DNA of 64,000 nucleotides from Brasenia schreberi (GCA_036023115.1 JAYKKT010000064.1:10066001-10130000); one strand, 5' to 3'. Positions 1-13,042 are shown, numbered from the stretch's first letter. Made by a program: numbers and translations. The notes: generated by a model from the sequence alone, not told the origin.

Positions 1-1139
1 ACGGACGAGATCCAGTGCCCATGCTTCAAACAAGGACGTCTGCCTCTGTGCCCACAAAAAAGAGGTGACAATTGTTTTTAGGAAAGTCTGTGATTGCTTC
101 ACGTAGAAGCGTTGATCTAAAATATTTGTTTTTATTGGTCTCTTTTTTGGATCCTTTGGATAAGATTACATTTAGGACTGGAAATGTAAGATGACCCTTA
201 AATCCGAAAGAAACACAACACGACCCAAGAACTCCAAGTTCATGTCGAGCGAGAAAAAAATGGGTCCTATTGGGTTGACACGAACATGCTATTTTCCTGA
301 AATAAAACAATCACTGCGGAAACCAGGGCATGTACATAACCTGAAACATCTGATTTTTTTTCCAGGTACGACGATGGGGTGGAAGCCCAGGAATTAGATT
401 ACATACCTTGAGTCACCCTGATATGTCTTTGTTCGTACCATCGAATGTAACACAAAGGAAATTTGGTTCGTGTTCAGGTTGACCTGTTTCTCACATGAAT
501 AAAAATGACACGACATGAACACACCATTGTAATCTGCTGGTTTGGTTTGGTTCTAGTCAGCTCCTGCACTGACTGCAGTTCGGGTTCGTGCTCAGGTTCG
601 TGAATGACCAAATGAGCTGAGCTAAAGCCAATCAATCTAGTCTCATTATCATGCTAAGACGAGTCGAAGCAGGGTTACAGACTTAATCTAAAAGACCCAA
701 GTTGTCTTGCAGAATTTCATTGCGGAAATTGAATTCTCCTGTTAAACTTTAAATTCATGTTTTAAAATGTAATCATTATTGTAAAAGTGAAACCTTTGGT
801 AAATTGGGGAAGAATCGTAGTCCTCTAGTCAATTGGGCAATTGTTTTTATTTTTTATATATAAAATTTTAAATTAGGAAAAACTTCACAAAAGTATGGTG
901 AAGTTTGAGGTTTTCAATTTGGTTTCTATGGTTTGAGCTCTTGATTTAGTTTGATGGATTTACGTGCAAGGAATGAAGTAGTGGTTGACTCAACAATCAC
1001 ATCAATATTAAATAAGAAATTTAATATTCAAATTTAACTTATATTTAAGTATTAAATAAAAAATTCATATAACTCTAGTATTTTAAAACATACAATAAAT
1101 AGTAATATTAATGAATATTTAATTAGTATTATTAAATAT
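1..1139. other. AT-rich intergenic DNA
   Basis: I see no gene here. Short open frames lack recognisable domains. The stretch becomes strongly AT-rich after about 700. It contains words such as GACACGA and GGTTCGTG that recur in other intergenic parts of the window (about 22.0, 23.6 and 29.4 kb), which suggests an old repeat I cannot name. Confidence 0.5.
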
Positions 1140-1176
1140 AACAACAACAACTAAGGCTTTTCCCATACTACATAGA
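1140..1176 (-). repeat. Short RTE LINE 3'-tail fragment
   Basis: A run of ACA triplets followed by CTAAGGCTTTTCCCATACTA matches, on the same strand, the 3' end of the RTE LINE at 8.3-11.5 kb (there CTAAGCCTTTTCCCATACTA). It is a severely 5'-truncated insertion or a remnant. I see no clear target-site duplication because the flanks are low-complexity AT. Confidence 0.6.
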
Positions 1177-1409
1177 AATTTAATATTAATTTCTATTTAA
1201 TATAATAATAATTTAAGTTGATAAGGCATCTACATCTTACTCAACTAATATAAGTTGACGTGACAATTAGAATTAAGGATAGCAACATTAGACATTTAGG
1301 CTAAATTGATAAAAGTCCACAACCACAAGATAGCTCGCAACAATTTTGAAGCATATAAACCAAATTGAAAAACTCGAAAACCTAGGAGTATTTTTATAAA
1401 GTTTTTTCT

Positions 1410-2203
<794 letters not shown>

Positions 2204-2219
2204 AAAGTCTAGGGATCAT

Positions 2220-2322
2220 GGCACAATGGCTCACCTGGTTAGGGGTTGGCTCATAAGGTGAAGGTCATGAGTCCGATACTCAGGGTGCAAACCTGGCTTT
2301 GCCTTCCCATTGTAGGAAAAAG
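2220..2322 (+). mobile_element. SINE, family S1 copy a
   Basis: The tRNA-derived head has a box A-like GGCTCACCTGGTTAGG and a degenerate box B (GAGTCCGATACTC). The body is short and ends in an A-rich tail (TTGTAGGAAAAAGAA). It is flanked by a 16-bp imperfect target-site duplication: 2204-2219 against 2323-2338, AAAGTCTAGGGATCAT versus AAAGTCTTGTGATCAT, two differences. Related copies sit at 7516, 13043, 4359 (minus) and 29906 (minus). SINEs are transcribed by RNA polymerase III and moved by LINE proteins. Confidence 0.82.
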
Positions 2323-2779
2323 AAAGTCTTGTGATCATAAGAGCATAGGAAATTTTTCGTGATAGAAAATTGTCTTACTAATATATAAAAAGCGTAAAAG
2401 CATGACATTGCTAAATTCTGTATTAATTAGTTTTAGTAGGAGAAGCCCAAATTTTGAGCTTATTTTATGTGTGTCTCTCTCCTAACAATATTTTGTTCTA
2501 TGAAATACTTTTTTTTGTATAAAACTTTATTGTCTACTAAGATATCATATGTTAAAAGCATAACTCTAGCAGCAATCGCCTTATTACTTTGAGAGCTCCA
2601 TGTTTTTTTTATGAAGATGAAACAGAGCAACTTATTACTTTGAGAGGTCTCTTTTTCTGAATTTAAATTGGTATATTTTTATTTTTAATAGCATGGAAAG
2701 GGGTTATTTCAGCCGACCACTCGAACTAAAGAGTATTGTACTCATTCATTTAGAAATTTCAATATTGCGGCCTTCAAAC

Positions 2780-2935
2780 TACATGGACCATTGTATAGAT
2801 TCCCAAATCAGGCTGGTTTGGTACTTGTTCCCCTTCAGCAATGTCTCAAGTTCGAATCTTGTGAATGGAGCAAATCAGTGGTGGGAGAGCTTTATGCTCA
2901 AAGGGGTTGTACTGCACTCCAAAAGAGCTAATGCC
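2780..2935 (+). mobile_element. Diverged SINE, family S3 (Au-like body)
   Basis: A box B-like segment (AAGTTCGAATCTTGTGAATG) is followed by GGTGGGAGAGCTTTATGCTC. This order is typical of a widespread plant SINE type. The minus-strand copy at 25553-25690 has the same order of motifs. Ends are not well defined and no TSD was found, so the family is inferred. Confidence 0.5.
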
Positions 2936-3528
2936 ATGGGTGTATATACGGATATCTTAATCAAGATGGACTCAAGAATTGTTTTAGGATGTTTACACTT
3001 GTATTTCATATCTACAAAACACTTGTATTTTCATGAACCGAGAAACTTTTAAGATTTCACATGAAACACTTCACCTCGGACCGGAGTAAGTCTACCACTG
3101 GTCTAATGCTTGAGAATATTCTTGCAATATGGTATAAAGGTACAAAAGTCATGATGAGGTAAACGAACTGAGCTGCTTGTGGTTCAACTGGTGACGGGCT
3201 TGTTCATGTTTGTTATATGAACAAACTTGAGACGGGCCGACTTGTTAACCCAATAAGAACTGAACAAGAAAAATGTAAAATTGGGTTTGGCGCAACTCGT
3301 ATTGGACCATTGAATTAAATAGATGGAACTTAAAATACACATTCTGGAAAACCATGTAGATGCAAGGACTTGGGTGATACAATGTCATTAACTGATCATA
3401 GCTTTCAATTTACAACAAAGTTATATGACATAAAATTTTGTCTTGTTCTACGAAGAAAATTTAGATTTTCCTACGGACCAAGTTTGAATCCGATCATTGG
3501 ATTCAGCATCAAATCCATCTCTGAATAG

Positions 3529-3655
<127 letters not shown>

Positions 3656-3974
3656 GTGTGTGGCGTGTAAGATGTGTTAAATTTAAACTTTTCAACCGGT
3701 GGCTTGTGATCACCTAAAACGTTTCATATTTTAGGTCAATGGATTTTATACATCACATAAAATCCATTGGAGAACCTCACAGCCCACTAATATTAATAAC
3801 TTTTCATATGACATAAAATTGTCTTATTTTATGAAGGAAAATTAGGTTTTCTACAAACCAAGTTTGAATCCGATCGTTGGATTCAACATCAAATCCATAT
3901 CTGAATAGCAAGTTCAATTTGTCTATATATATACACACACATACATATATCTATATGTACATACACAAATATGT

Positions 3975-3982
<8 letters not shown>

Positions 3983-4058
<76 letters not shown>
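3983..4058. repeat. (AT)n microsatellite
   Basis: Pure AT run in the second unit of the tandem duplication. It is preceded by imperfect CA/TA repeats from about 3928. Confidence 0.95.
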
Positions 4059-4061
<3 letters not shown>

Positions 4062-4358
4062 GTGTGTAAGATGTGTTTAAGAACTTTTCGTATCGGTGGC
4101 TTGTGATCATCTAAACTCCATTGCAGAACCTCACAGCCCACTAATTAAGAACTTTTCATACCGGTATTGTATATCTGCTAAACAAGTTTTAGGTGATTAC
4201 TGGTGCTACGTTGTTAGATGTGTTTAATTATTGTACATTGATACAAAAGGTTTAATTATCCAACTAGCCAAGACACTGACCTAATAATACAAGCAAGATT
4301 TGGACACTTGTGATTAAGACTTCGATAAATGACCTCGCTCTCACCGCTGAAGGACCAT

Positions 4359-4466
4359 CTTTTTTTTTCTTGGAGGCCAAAGCCAGGTACGTATGCCCTG
4401 GATATAGAACTCACGACCTTCATCTTGTCAGTCGAGTCCTATAGCCAGGTGAGGTAACGCTCATAG
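4359..4466 (-). mobile_element. SINE, family S1 copy d
   Basis: In reverse complement this has the S1 order: box A-like TCACCTGGCTATAGGACTCG, box B-like region near AAGGTCGTGAGTTC, CCTGGCTTTGGCCTCC and a poly-A tail (poly-T on the plus strand at 4361). TGAAGGACC at 4348-4356 and again at 4470-4478 is a probable target-site duplication. Confidence 0.72.
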
Positions 4467-4748
4467 TGGTGAAGGACCCACTCTAGGGTGAAAATATCTC
4501 CTTTAAAGTGCAGAACTCGCTCTTTTTCTCTTTAATTTTGTTGGTTTTGGAACTGAAGCCACCACCGATTTGGGTAGACATAGCCGGTTACCGGTGGTGA
4601 TTTAAAAAGACAACGGTTCCGATTTATTCAGAACTATGAACCGTAACCAAACTGATGAATTAATATTTCTTTGATTTGATTTACTACCAAATCCACAAGT
4701 ACCAATTATATTTTGGAAATTTACCAATTAATATGATGAAATAAAAGG

Positions 4749-4877
4749 TGCACCCACAACGTTAGCTCAACTTTCAGGGCTCTTTGACTCCCATGTTAGA
4801 TAGGTGGAAAGTTCGATCGCCGGGGATGCATGTGTGTGTTGGGGGAGTTTTCGGCCTCTCTTTGTAAACCAAAAAAA
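4749..4877 (+). mobile_element. SINE, family S2 copy a
   Basis: The tRNA-like head has box A (GTTAGCTCAACTTTC) and box B (AAGTTCGATCGCC), then ATGCATGTGTGTG, GGCCTCTCTTTGTAAACC and a poly-A tail. The flanks are a 16-bp TSD with one mismatch: ATGATGAAATAAAAGG at 4733-4748 and ATGATGAAACAAAAGG at 4878-4893. Other copies are at 6513 (plus) and 29634 (minus). Confidence 0.85.
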
Positions 4878-4893
4878 ATGATGAAACAAAAGG

Positions 4894-6512
4894 CAATAAT
4901 TTTATATCAAAATATTACTAAAAACTTTGGTTCTTAACACTTTTAGTTATAAGAAACCATTTTTACCATCTAGTTTCTTAAGTTGTGATAAGAAGGAATA
5001 AGAAACTTGATGTTGAAAATGTTCTAAGACGAAGAGAGAGAACCATAAAAGTATTGAAATGAAACAACAAAGAATGATCTTAGCTTATATTGAGTTAACT
5101 CTTAGCATGGCAAATGCTCGATCGAGCTTTGTGAAAACAAAGAATCCATATAGTCAACCCAATGTAATATGGGAAAAGTCATAGTCATTGTCGTTATTGT
5201 ATGTAGTATACTTAATATGTCATTAGCTTTTTACATGGTTTAAGCTGTGAGGAATATGCTAAAATTTCCGAAAAATGTCGGCCTCACTTGATCAAAAGTA
5301 ACAGCATTTAGCTTGAACAGGTACTTAATGATTTATGCTAAGTACTGTTAAAACCTCAAAACCCGGTTTTCATTGACTTAAAAATAAAATCTGGTTTTTT
5401 AATACAGATAACAAATGGGTTAGAACATACTGAGTGCAAGGTCTGACCCACATACCCAAATATTGGAACCGGCCATCCCAGAAGCTAACTAGACAAGGGC
5501 TAATTCGAGCCATCTTTTGTTTGGCCCAGTTTGGTTAGCGAGGGTGGGCTCATTAAGACTAACAAACCAACCATATTGAATTGGCAACAAACAACCACAA
5601 ATACTAAATCAACATGGGACAGCCTGTGCAAATGGTGCTCTAGCCCAAGTCCTTGCCTGTACAGACTAGGGGTGTTCACGTTTCGGTTCTCAACTTCTAG
5701 AGAACAAAACCGAACAGCCGGTTCTGGTTTGGTTCCGTTTGAACCACGGTACTACTAATGAGATTATTTGGATCTATTGTTCATATTTTATATGTATATG
5801 ATTTAAAAAAACTCATATATATAAACTTATAAACTTGTCAAGATTTAAATCCATATAAGTATAGAAACTATATATATGGTTTGGTTCGGTTCTAGCGGTT
5901 CCATGAACGCTGCTAATGAAGACTCAACTACATCAGCTACCCCTTTTGGGACCTACAAAAGAAAACCATAATCATTATCACCACAGGCAAGCCATGCCTA
6001 TTGCTATGATAGACTGCACATTTCACCTTGTTAGTTTCAGTAGTTCAACCTAATTTGGTTAAAGTTTGATCACCCACCATTATCCAATCTGTGCATATGG
6101 AAGGACCCTAACCTAGCCGATGATAGGCGATATACGAAGTGAATACGACTCGAAGTTTTCGCATCAGTGTCCACCCAAGGTCGAAAAGAAACAGGTTCGG
6201 GTTCAGGTTGGCTTGTGTTTGGCATGGAGAGTAACTATTAACCCATTTATGAGTGTAGGAAATAATATGATGTAAAAGCATCTTATATGCTTCAAGTTCA
6301 ATGCGTTCAAGCACTTTGAGTTTAGGCTCCTATGTTTTTCTCGAAAAATTGACCATATTGATGTGCTCCTATGGCGAAAGAACCACAAAAAAATCAACTA
6401 CTTATACATCTTTGTTGATATATAAATCAATTGTTCTAAGCTTATAAAGCTAACAGTATTATTTTCAAAACTTTATAAAATCCATTCTATTTATCAAAAA
6501 GATTTATACAAT
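4894..6512. other. Intergenic DNA with GGTTCGGTT-rich tract
   Basis: No gene recognised. Around 5665-5910 there is an interval that starts with GGGGTGTTCACG and ends near GGTTCCATGAACGC, rich in GGTTCGGTT-type words. Similar tracts recur at about 18.46-18.86, 20.56-20.86, 28.74-29.02 and 47.6-47.8 kb. They may be relics of a hAT-like MITE, but I could not define TSDs. Confidence 0.4.
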
Positions 6513-6624
6513 GCACCAAGAGCGTTAGCTCAACGGCAGGGCGCTGCTGTTGGTGGGGAGTTCGATTCCCAGAGGTTGCATGTGTGTGTGTCAGGGTTGG
6601 GCCTCCTCTTGTAACGAAAAAGAA
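6513..6624 (+). mobile_element. SINE, family S2 copy b
   Basis: This copy has the best preserved tRNA-like head of the family: box A GTTAGCTCAACGGCAGG and box B GGAGTTCGATTCCC, with GGGCGCTGC between them. It ends GGGCCTCCTCTTGTAACGAAAAAG. An imperfect TSD is visible: GATTTATACAAT at 6501-6512 and GGTTTTATGCAAT at 6625-6637. Confidence 0.82.
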
Positions 6625-6637
6625 GGTTTTATGCAAT

Positions 6638-7499
6638 AGTTATTTTGGATGGGTGAGGCGAAGTTCACTTGGGTGAAATTCAGTTGAGGGGTCGTTCGAT
6701 TATCGAAAAGTTCGGACAGCACGTATAGTCTTCTTGGGTCCTCACTGCCGAGGCGACCGCCTCACCTCACCCATGAATGGGTCGACCATCAAATCGTCAA
6801 AAGGAAATGAATGTATCCATAAAGCTAAGCATCTTGGCTGACAAATGCAAGAAGAGAAGCATTTTGCTGTTTTCATGCATGCATGGCAACCAGTGGCGGA
6901 TCCAAAAATTTTTTGAGGAACGAACTTCAGGTTCGAATGAGACGTGCTTTAAATTTTTTTTTTTTTTTAGAATCTGAGTACTTAATTCAAAAAATTTCGA
7001 ATTTTGTTGTGGTGGTCGCCCACTGACGGCAACTCCACCAAAATAAGACACTACAGGAAGAATGAGAGGATTAGCATTTTCCTCCACTCATCGCGTTTCT
7101 TAGGATTCTGATATCTCAGGATGGTAATTGAAATGCCATCCTTGACAAGCATTATAGTTTGAACAGTTTTTCTCAATTTTTTCAATTGAAGAAAATATCA
7201 ATATTTCTCGAAGTGTTGTACTAACGTCGAGATCTTATGTTTTGATTAAGGCTGCTAAACCGGCATGAGATGGTTATTTTCTCCAACTCAAAATCTTGTT
7301 CCTGTCCTTTGAACACGAAACCAGACAGGACCCGAATCAGATGAGCTGATCACAAACTGCTTTTCATATATTGTTTCAGTAAAAGCTTAAACTTTCTAGT
7401 TAAAAAATTTAGGTCTACAGGAACCCGAGGGCCTGGACAAATACGGCCATGAAGGGAGGGAAGGTGGCCGAATTAGACGGCAAACGACATGTTATAACA
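6638..7499. other. Intergenic DNA, nothing recognised
   Basis: No conserved coding potential visible. A short T-run lies at about 6953-6967. Confidence 0.4.
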
Positions 7500-7515
7500 A
7501 AACTCAGTAGAAGCA

Positions 7516-7629
7516 GAACGAAGAGCAATAGCTCACCTGGCTAGGAAGTTAACTCACAAGGTGAAGGCCATGAGATTGATACTCGGGGAGTGCATCTGGC
7601 TTCGCGCTCCAATTGTACCGAAAAGAAAA
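7516..7629 (+). mobile_element. SINE, family S1 copy b
   Basis: Head GAGCAATAGCTCACCTGGCT (box A), then AAGGTGAAGGCCATGAG and a weak box B, ending CCAATTGTACCGAAAAG plus an A-run. A 16-bp TSD with one mismatch flanks it: AAACTCAGTAGAAGCA at 7500-7515 and AAACTCAGTTGAAGCA at 7630-7645. The near-identity of the TSD argues for a fairly recent insertion. Confidence 0.87.
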
Positions 7630-8260
7630 AAACTCAGTTGAAGCAACTTAAGAAACAAAGCAAATATGATTTACACAAACCAAGCAAACAAGAGATCTTT
7701 CTGTTTCCCTTGAAATGCATAATCTGCAGAAACATCACACAATCAAGCAAACTCTGGCATATTAAGAACATTATGATCCTTCTGCCACCCCTTTTATTTT
7801 GGAGTGATCTCATGGTTCTTAGCGTGTGAACCTACAACTCTCTTCGTCAACTCGGCGTTTTTACCAGAGCAGTTGCTTGCCGAGTCGCTGACAATAAGAA
7901 TCCACCATTCTTGTAGTAGGAAAGTCTCATGCAGAGATTTGAACAATTAGTAAGCGGGGATAAAGGCTTTAATGTAAATACTAATAACTCTAAAATGGTA
8001 AAAGAGCTCTTTTTAACTCCTAGATTTTTAGATACGATGAGTTCACACAAGAAGTAATAGCTCTTCCGGCTGGGGATCCAATCTAAAGAACCCTCAAGTT
8101 TCATCGTCAGAAGTTCGAGAACTGAGGGCATGCATACAAGGTAAAAGTCTGTCTAACCTCACCTTGCCAACGAGAAAAGATTGTATACATCACCATCCCG
8201 TGAGACCGATAATGGGAGTCCCTTCAGTAGGTTGAGAATTCCGAGTGTGTCATCTCGATA

Positions 8261-8350
8261 CAACAACTAAGCCTTTTCCCATACTAGATGGGGTCGGCTA
8301 CATGGATTCTTTGTTTCCACATATCCCTATTGTGTGCCCTGTTAACAGTT
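8261..8350 (-). repeat. Extra RTE LINE 3'-end copy (about 90 bp)
   Basis: These 90 bp are nearly identical to the first 90 bp (plus-strand order) of the LINE that follows from 8351: both run ACAACTAAGCC, CATACTAGATGGGGTCGGCT, ACATGGATTCTTTGTTTCC and end near GTTAACAGTT or GTTAGCAGTT. It is either a second truncated insertion into the same tail or a tandemly duplicated 3' terminus. Confidence 0.85.
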
Positions 8351-8479
8351 ACAACTAAGCCTTTTTCCATACTAGATGGGGTCGGCTACATGGATTCTTT
8401 GTTTCCACAGATCCCTATCGTGTGCCATGTTAGCAGTTAACTCACAATAAGCTAGATCATTTTTTATTGTTTCTTTCCA

Positions 8480-10055
8480 ACACTTTTGTGGTCGTCCTCT
8501 AGATCTTTTAATACTCTCTAAATTTAGCTTTTCATACCTCTATTGGTGTCATTCCTAATTTGTTTCTAATAACCTCATTATGTATACGGTCTTTTCTTGT
8601 ATGACCACTCATCCATCTCAACATCTTCATTTCTGTCACAGACATCTTTTGTACATGTTGATGATTAGCTGCTCAGCACTCATAACCATAAAACATGGCA
8701 GGCCTAATTGCTGCTCTATAATATTTACCTTTTAACTTTAATGGTATCTTCTTATCACAAAGAATACTTTGCTCCTCTCCATTTTAACTAACCAGTATTA
8801 ATTATATGCGTAACGTCTCCATCAATTCTTCCATCACTCCGAAAAATTGACCCTAGGTATTTAAAACTTTCCTTTTGGGGGATGCAATGTGTGCCAATTT
8901 TAATTTCTATGTCCTCTGAGGTAACCAAATGATCAAACTTACATTCCATATATTCTGTCTTTGTTCTACTAAGTCGGAGGCCTTTGCTTTCTAATGTTTC
9001 TCTCCATAGTTCCAATTTTCTATTTACTTTTTCTTTAGACTCCTCCACTAATACGATGTCATCTGCAAATAACATACACCAAGGTACTTCATCTTGAATA
9101 TGTTTTAACTCATCGATCACCATTATAAATAAGTATGGACTTAAAGTTGATCCTTGATGTAACCCAATATTAACTTCAAAGAAGTCCGTCATTCCTTCAT
9201 GAGTCCTCACACATGTTTTTGCACCATCATACATGTCTTTTATAAGGTTAATATATGTCAATGAGATACCTCTTTTTTCCAAAGTTCTCCAAAGAACCTC
9301 CCTCGGTACTCTATCATAAGCTTTTTCTAGATCAATAAATATCATATGAAGGTCTTTTTTTTTTGCTCTAAAATATTTCATAAGACGTTTCAAAAGGTGA
9401 ATCGTTTCAACAGTAGATCTGCCTGTCATGAATCCAAATTGGTTCTCCATTGTACTTGATACTTGTTTTAACCTACGTTCGATAATTCTTTCCCATAATT
9501 TCATAGCATGACTCATTAACTTAATACCTCGATAATTCACACAATTTTGAATGTTTCCCTTGTTCTTATATATGGGTATAAGTGTACTTGCTCTCCATTC
9601 CTCGGGCATCTTTTGGTTTTTCCATATTTCATTAAATAATCTTGTGAGCAAGTGATTCCTATTTCTCCTAGTATTTTCTGAACTTCTATAGGAATATTAT
9701 ATGATCCTACCGATTTACCACCCTTCATATGTTTAAGAGCCTCTTTGACTTCATTCTTTTGAATACGTTGGTAATTGTGGTTTATATACTTTTCTGATTT
9801 GGCTAACTCTCCTAAGTTAATACTAACATCTTTATTTTCATTAAAAAGCTTATAAAAATAGTTTTTCCATCTATTTCTTTTATCATCATTTGCCAATAGA
9901 ATTTTTTCATCCTCGTCCTTTATACATCTAACATAATTAAGATCTTTAGTTTTCTTATCTCTAGCCCTATCTATCCTAAAAATATCTCTTTCATCCTCTT
10001 TTGAGTTGAGTTTTTTATATAAATCCTCCCAAATTTTAACTTTTACTTCACTCAC
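8480..10055 (-). pseudogene. RTE reverse transcriptase domain, frameshifted
   Basis: The RT region would copy element RNA at the nicked target site in the nucleus. Visible blocks on the minus strand are the fingers segment ([17 protein letters not shown]), the [14 protein letters not shown] block, [13 protein letters not shown], and the catalytic FADDIVLV box at about 9050-9075. A frameshift near 9640 moves the reading frame between the N-terminal segment (9537-10055) and the main RT (8788-9651). After 8788 the C-terminal part continues in another frame, with words such as KMLRWMSGHTRKDRIHNEVI, down to about 8480. The catalytic Asp pair is intact, but the open frame is not. Confidence 0.88.
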
Positions 10056-10192
10056 GGCCTTTTTCGCTTTCTTCTTTGCTTTCTTATAAGCCTCTAAAGT
10101 TTCACTAGTTTTCTTAGCATAATGTAATTTGTAACATGCCCTCTTTGCCTTATTTTATTTTGCACTACTTCACTCTACCACCAAGCTTCTTT

Positions 10193-11266
10193 TTATGCCG
10201 GTACACCTCCCTTAGATACACCTAACACATCTTTCGCCACTTTCCTAATATGTATAGCCATATTGTTCCACATATCATAGGGTGTACCAACATAATTCCA
10301 AACATCTCCTTGAAGGACTTTATGTTTAAATATATTGTCTTTCTCGCTTTTAAGGTTCCACCATTTAGTCCGAATAACTCGATGCATTCTTTTCTTCTTT
10401 GTCCATTTTTTTATTTGTAAATCCATAACTAAAAGTCGATGTTGGGTGGTTAAGCTTTCTCCTGGAATTACCTTACAATCTTTACAACACGTTCTATCTT
10501 TTTTTCTACAAATAAAGTAATCAATTTGTGTTTGTAATAAACCACTCTTATAAGTAATTAAATGTTCATCTCGTTTTTTGAAGATTGTATTGACTATAAA
10601 GAGATCAAATGCCATAGCAAAATTTAAAATCTTCCTACCTTCCTCATTTATATCCCCAAAACCAAAGTTTTCATGAATATCTTGATATCCTAATGTCTCT
10701 TTACCGACATGTCCATTTAAGTCTCCTCCTAAACAAATCATCTCCCTCGGTGGAATCTTTTGAATTACCTTATCTAACTCTTCCCAAAAAGTTGTCTTTA
10801 TACTATCTTCTAGTCCTATTTGGGGTGCGTAAGCACAAACTATATTCAAAACCTCTGCTCTTAATACTAATTTCAACGTCATGATTCGGTCACAATATCG
10901 TTGTATGTCTACTACACTATCCTTTAAATCTTTATTTATGATAATATCAACTCCGTTTCGAGCCTTTTCTTTACCTGAGTACCATAATTTAAAACCTGTA
11001 CCCTCTATCTCCTTTGCTTTTTCTCCAACCCATTTTGTCTCTTGTAAACATAGAATATGAATCTTTCTTTGAATCATAGTATCTACCACCTCCATTAGCT
11101 TACTAGATAATGTTCTGATATTCCAAGAACCAATACAAATCTTATTACCTAGGACTAGCTTTCTTACCTCCCGCATTCGTCTATAATCAAAATGCGAAGA
11201 CCCTATCTGTAAATTATTCACTACATTCGAGCGATAATGTAGCGAGACTAACCTTTTTACCCACAC
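10193..11266 (-). pseudogene. RTE endonuclease (EEP family) domain
   Basis: A 357-codon open frame begins with ATG at 11266. Signature blocks of the exonuclease-endonuclease-phosphatase fold are present: SWNIRTL near residue 48, LQETKW near 74 (metal-binding Glu), GGDLNGHVG near 180, an ID-containing segment (TQIDYF) near 251 and a terminal QHRLLVMD block near 276. The domain nicks target DNA for target-primed reverse transcription. The frame ends where it should run on into RT; about 135 bp between this frame and the RT segment have shifted frame. It is the best preserved part of the element. Ordinary annotation may call it craniofacial development protein 2-like, a common mislabel of RTE endonucleases. 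Confidence 0.9.
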
Positions 11267-11480
11267 CCATCCATGATGTGGGAACCCTCTCTACAATTGA
11301 TTCACTACATTTGGGCGAAAATATAATGACCCTTGCTTACTTATTACTGCATTCGGGCTCTGCAGCACGTCGCTAAGCGGGGATGCCCCAAAGCAATACT
11401 CATAATTTTTGTAATCCATGCTATAAAATCTGACAAAGTTTTACGCTGGCTGTCGGAAGCGTAACACAACCCTCCTCCTT

Positions 11481-13042
11481 TATACGAGCTTGGGACACTC
11501 AATGCAAGGGTGATCCCTTACATGGGCGGAGTTTGAGTGTGTTGTCTCGATGATTCAATAGAAAAATCTTGAAAGTCAAGGCAGCTACTGTTCTTTCCTG
11601 AGAAACCAGGAAGAGCCTTCTTTGACACCAAGTGAGTTCAGGATTCCTTGGTCGATGATCGAGCTCACTATTGTGTGATATTAGCATTCAACTCAAACAA
11701 AGCATAAACAAAGATGCTTCCTATTATTAGAAAACGAAAATACACCCAAAATACCATCATCTCAGCCTGTAATTGCCAATCATAGGTATTACTCTCATTG
11801 CAGACAAAGAAAAAGCATCTAGGCCAATTTTCATCTGCTACAGAAGTATAGACATCGACTGCGGCACGAATATGTGACTGAAATCATCATCAAAATTCAA
11901 ATAACTCACAAAACTGAGATTAATATCGAGTCAATGTTTAAGATACTTTTCAACAAACGAACAGAGTCCCATCTGCTGCAAATGCCATCGACTCATCATT
12001 CAGCAACCTAATATTGCTTAGTGTGATGCAATATGAAACCTATTCTGATACATTGAAGAAATACAACCTGCTGATATTGTTTAAAATCCAATTTTAATAC
12101 CCCAAGGAAATATCTCTTGGTACCATTCTCAGACTTGTCTCCATGTTTTCCTGATTTTTGACAAGTCATAATGTGTGAGGACTTCATTGACGCGAAAACC
12201 AACACTTCCCAATCGACAGCGATTCCAGCTTGCATCATTTTCTTTTACAATCTTTTGATGCTTTTCTCCAAGGGAATCACTATTCAGCTTAATAGATTTC
12301 AGTTCGACCAATACCATGTATCTGTTTCTGGCATGACACTGAATGACAGAATGTTAGAAACCACTCCAATCCACTGAGATTGTTGAAAAGATGCAACATT
12401 TTCCTTAACAGTATACAATAATGGTTCCATAAACTTGCTACCTTAAATCTGCTTAAAGTTTGATAACATCTCCTTCACGTCACAATGCAAATCTCATTTC
12501 AGTACCAACAGAAACAGAATAACACAACTAACATCTACGACTACTTGCTTGTTGAATTAAACTACATTTGAAGTCTTCTCAATAAGCAAAAATCAGAGAT
12601 TGGATAACTAGGTTGCAAAGCAATTACCTAAAGATGACATTGCAGCCCATTTTCGTATGAAGACACTATCATTCTTGCGAGAAGTTTGCAGGACCTAGCA
12701 GAGTCTAAACAATAAGTAAAGGTCCATGACTCAAAAGCATACATATTATCAATGCTAATACCGTTCTGAGATAACAAAGGAACAAAACTGACATCATTCT
12801 CATTCTGAAGCTTAGCACATGAAAATCAAAATCAAAACTAAAACATCTCATAGGAAGCTTGCAAATGCTAAAAGATCTAAACCTTGAAATGGAGAAAAGA
12901 AACATAATGACTGGAAAATGTCATGCCACTTGCTAAAAGCTGGAGACCAAAATGTAACCAACTTTGAAACACCAAGACATCCTACCAGATAACGCTGACG
13001 GAGCCAAGTCAGCCAATGCATGAGTGAAAGAAGCATTTCCAC
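11481..13042. other. Intergenic DNA, nothing recognised
   Basis: Several short frames on both strands, none with a domain I recognise. Base composition is more even than in the AT-rich flanks. It could hold non-coding exons or old repeats, but nothing in the sequence shows this. Confidence 0.4.

Larger units (their letters stand above)
8351..11480 (-). mobile_element. RTE-clade LINE, decayed, near full length
   Basis: Read on the minus strand, this element has an apurinic-type endonuclease followed by a reverse transcriptase, and ends in a short 3' UTR with TTGT repeats. That is the one-frame EN-RT plan of RTE elements, with no RNase H or gag-like ORF1 seen. The coding region is broken by several frameshifts and stops, so the element cannot act on its own. 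The 5' end is not exact: about 210 bp before the EN start look like 5' UTR. A possible flanking repeat is GAGTGTGT..TCTCGAT at about 8244-8260 and 11528-11545 (two mismatches), but the similarity extends further out, so I do not call it a sure TSD. Confidence 0.9.

Noticed and set aside
3877..4141. Tyr-Ile repeat peptides from AT and TA runs
   Set aside because: Translations of microsatellites; not genes.
5665..5910. Possible hAT-type MITE rich in GGTTCGGTT
   Set aside because: Ends look suggestive (GGGGTGTTCACG and CCATGAACGC) but no 8-bp TSD could be matched. Similar tracts at 18.5, 20.6, 28.8 and 47.7 kb also lack defined ends.
6525..6585. A true tRNA gene
   Set aside because: A and B boxes are present but no cloverleaf can be closed, and TSD plus poly-A show it is a SINE.
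8244..11545. 17-bp TSD for the RTE LINE (GAGTGTGT..TCTCGAT)
   Set aside because: Similarity extends beyond the repeat on its outer side, so it may be an older duplicated flank; recorded only as a candidate.
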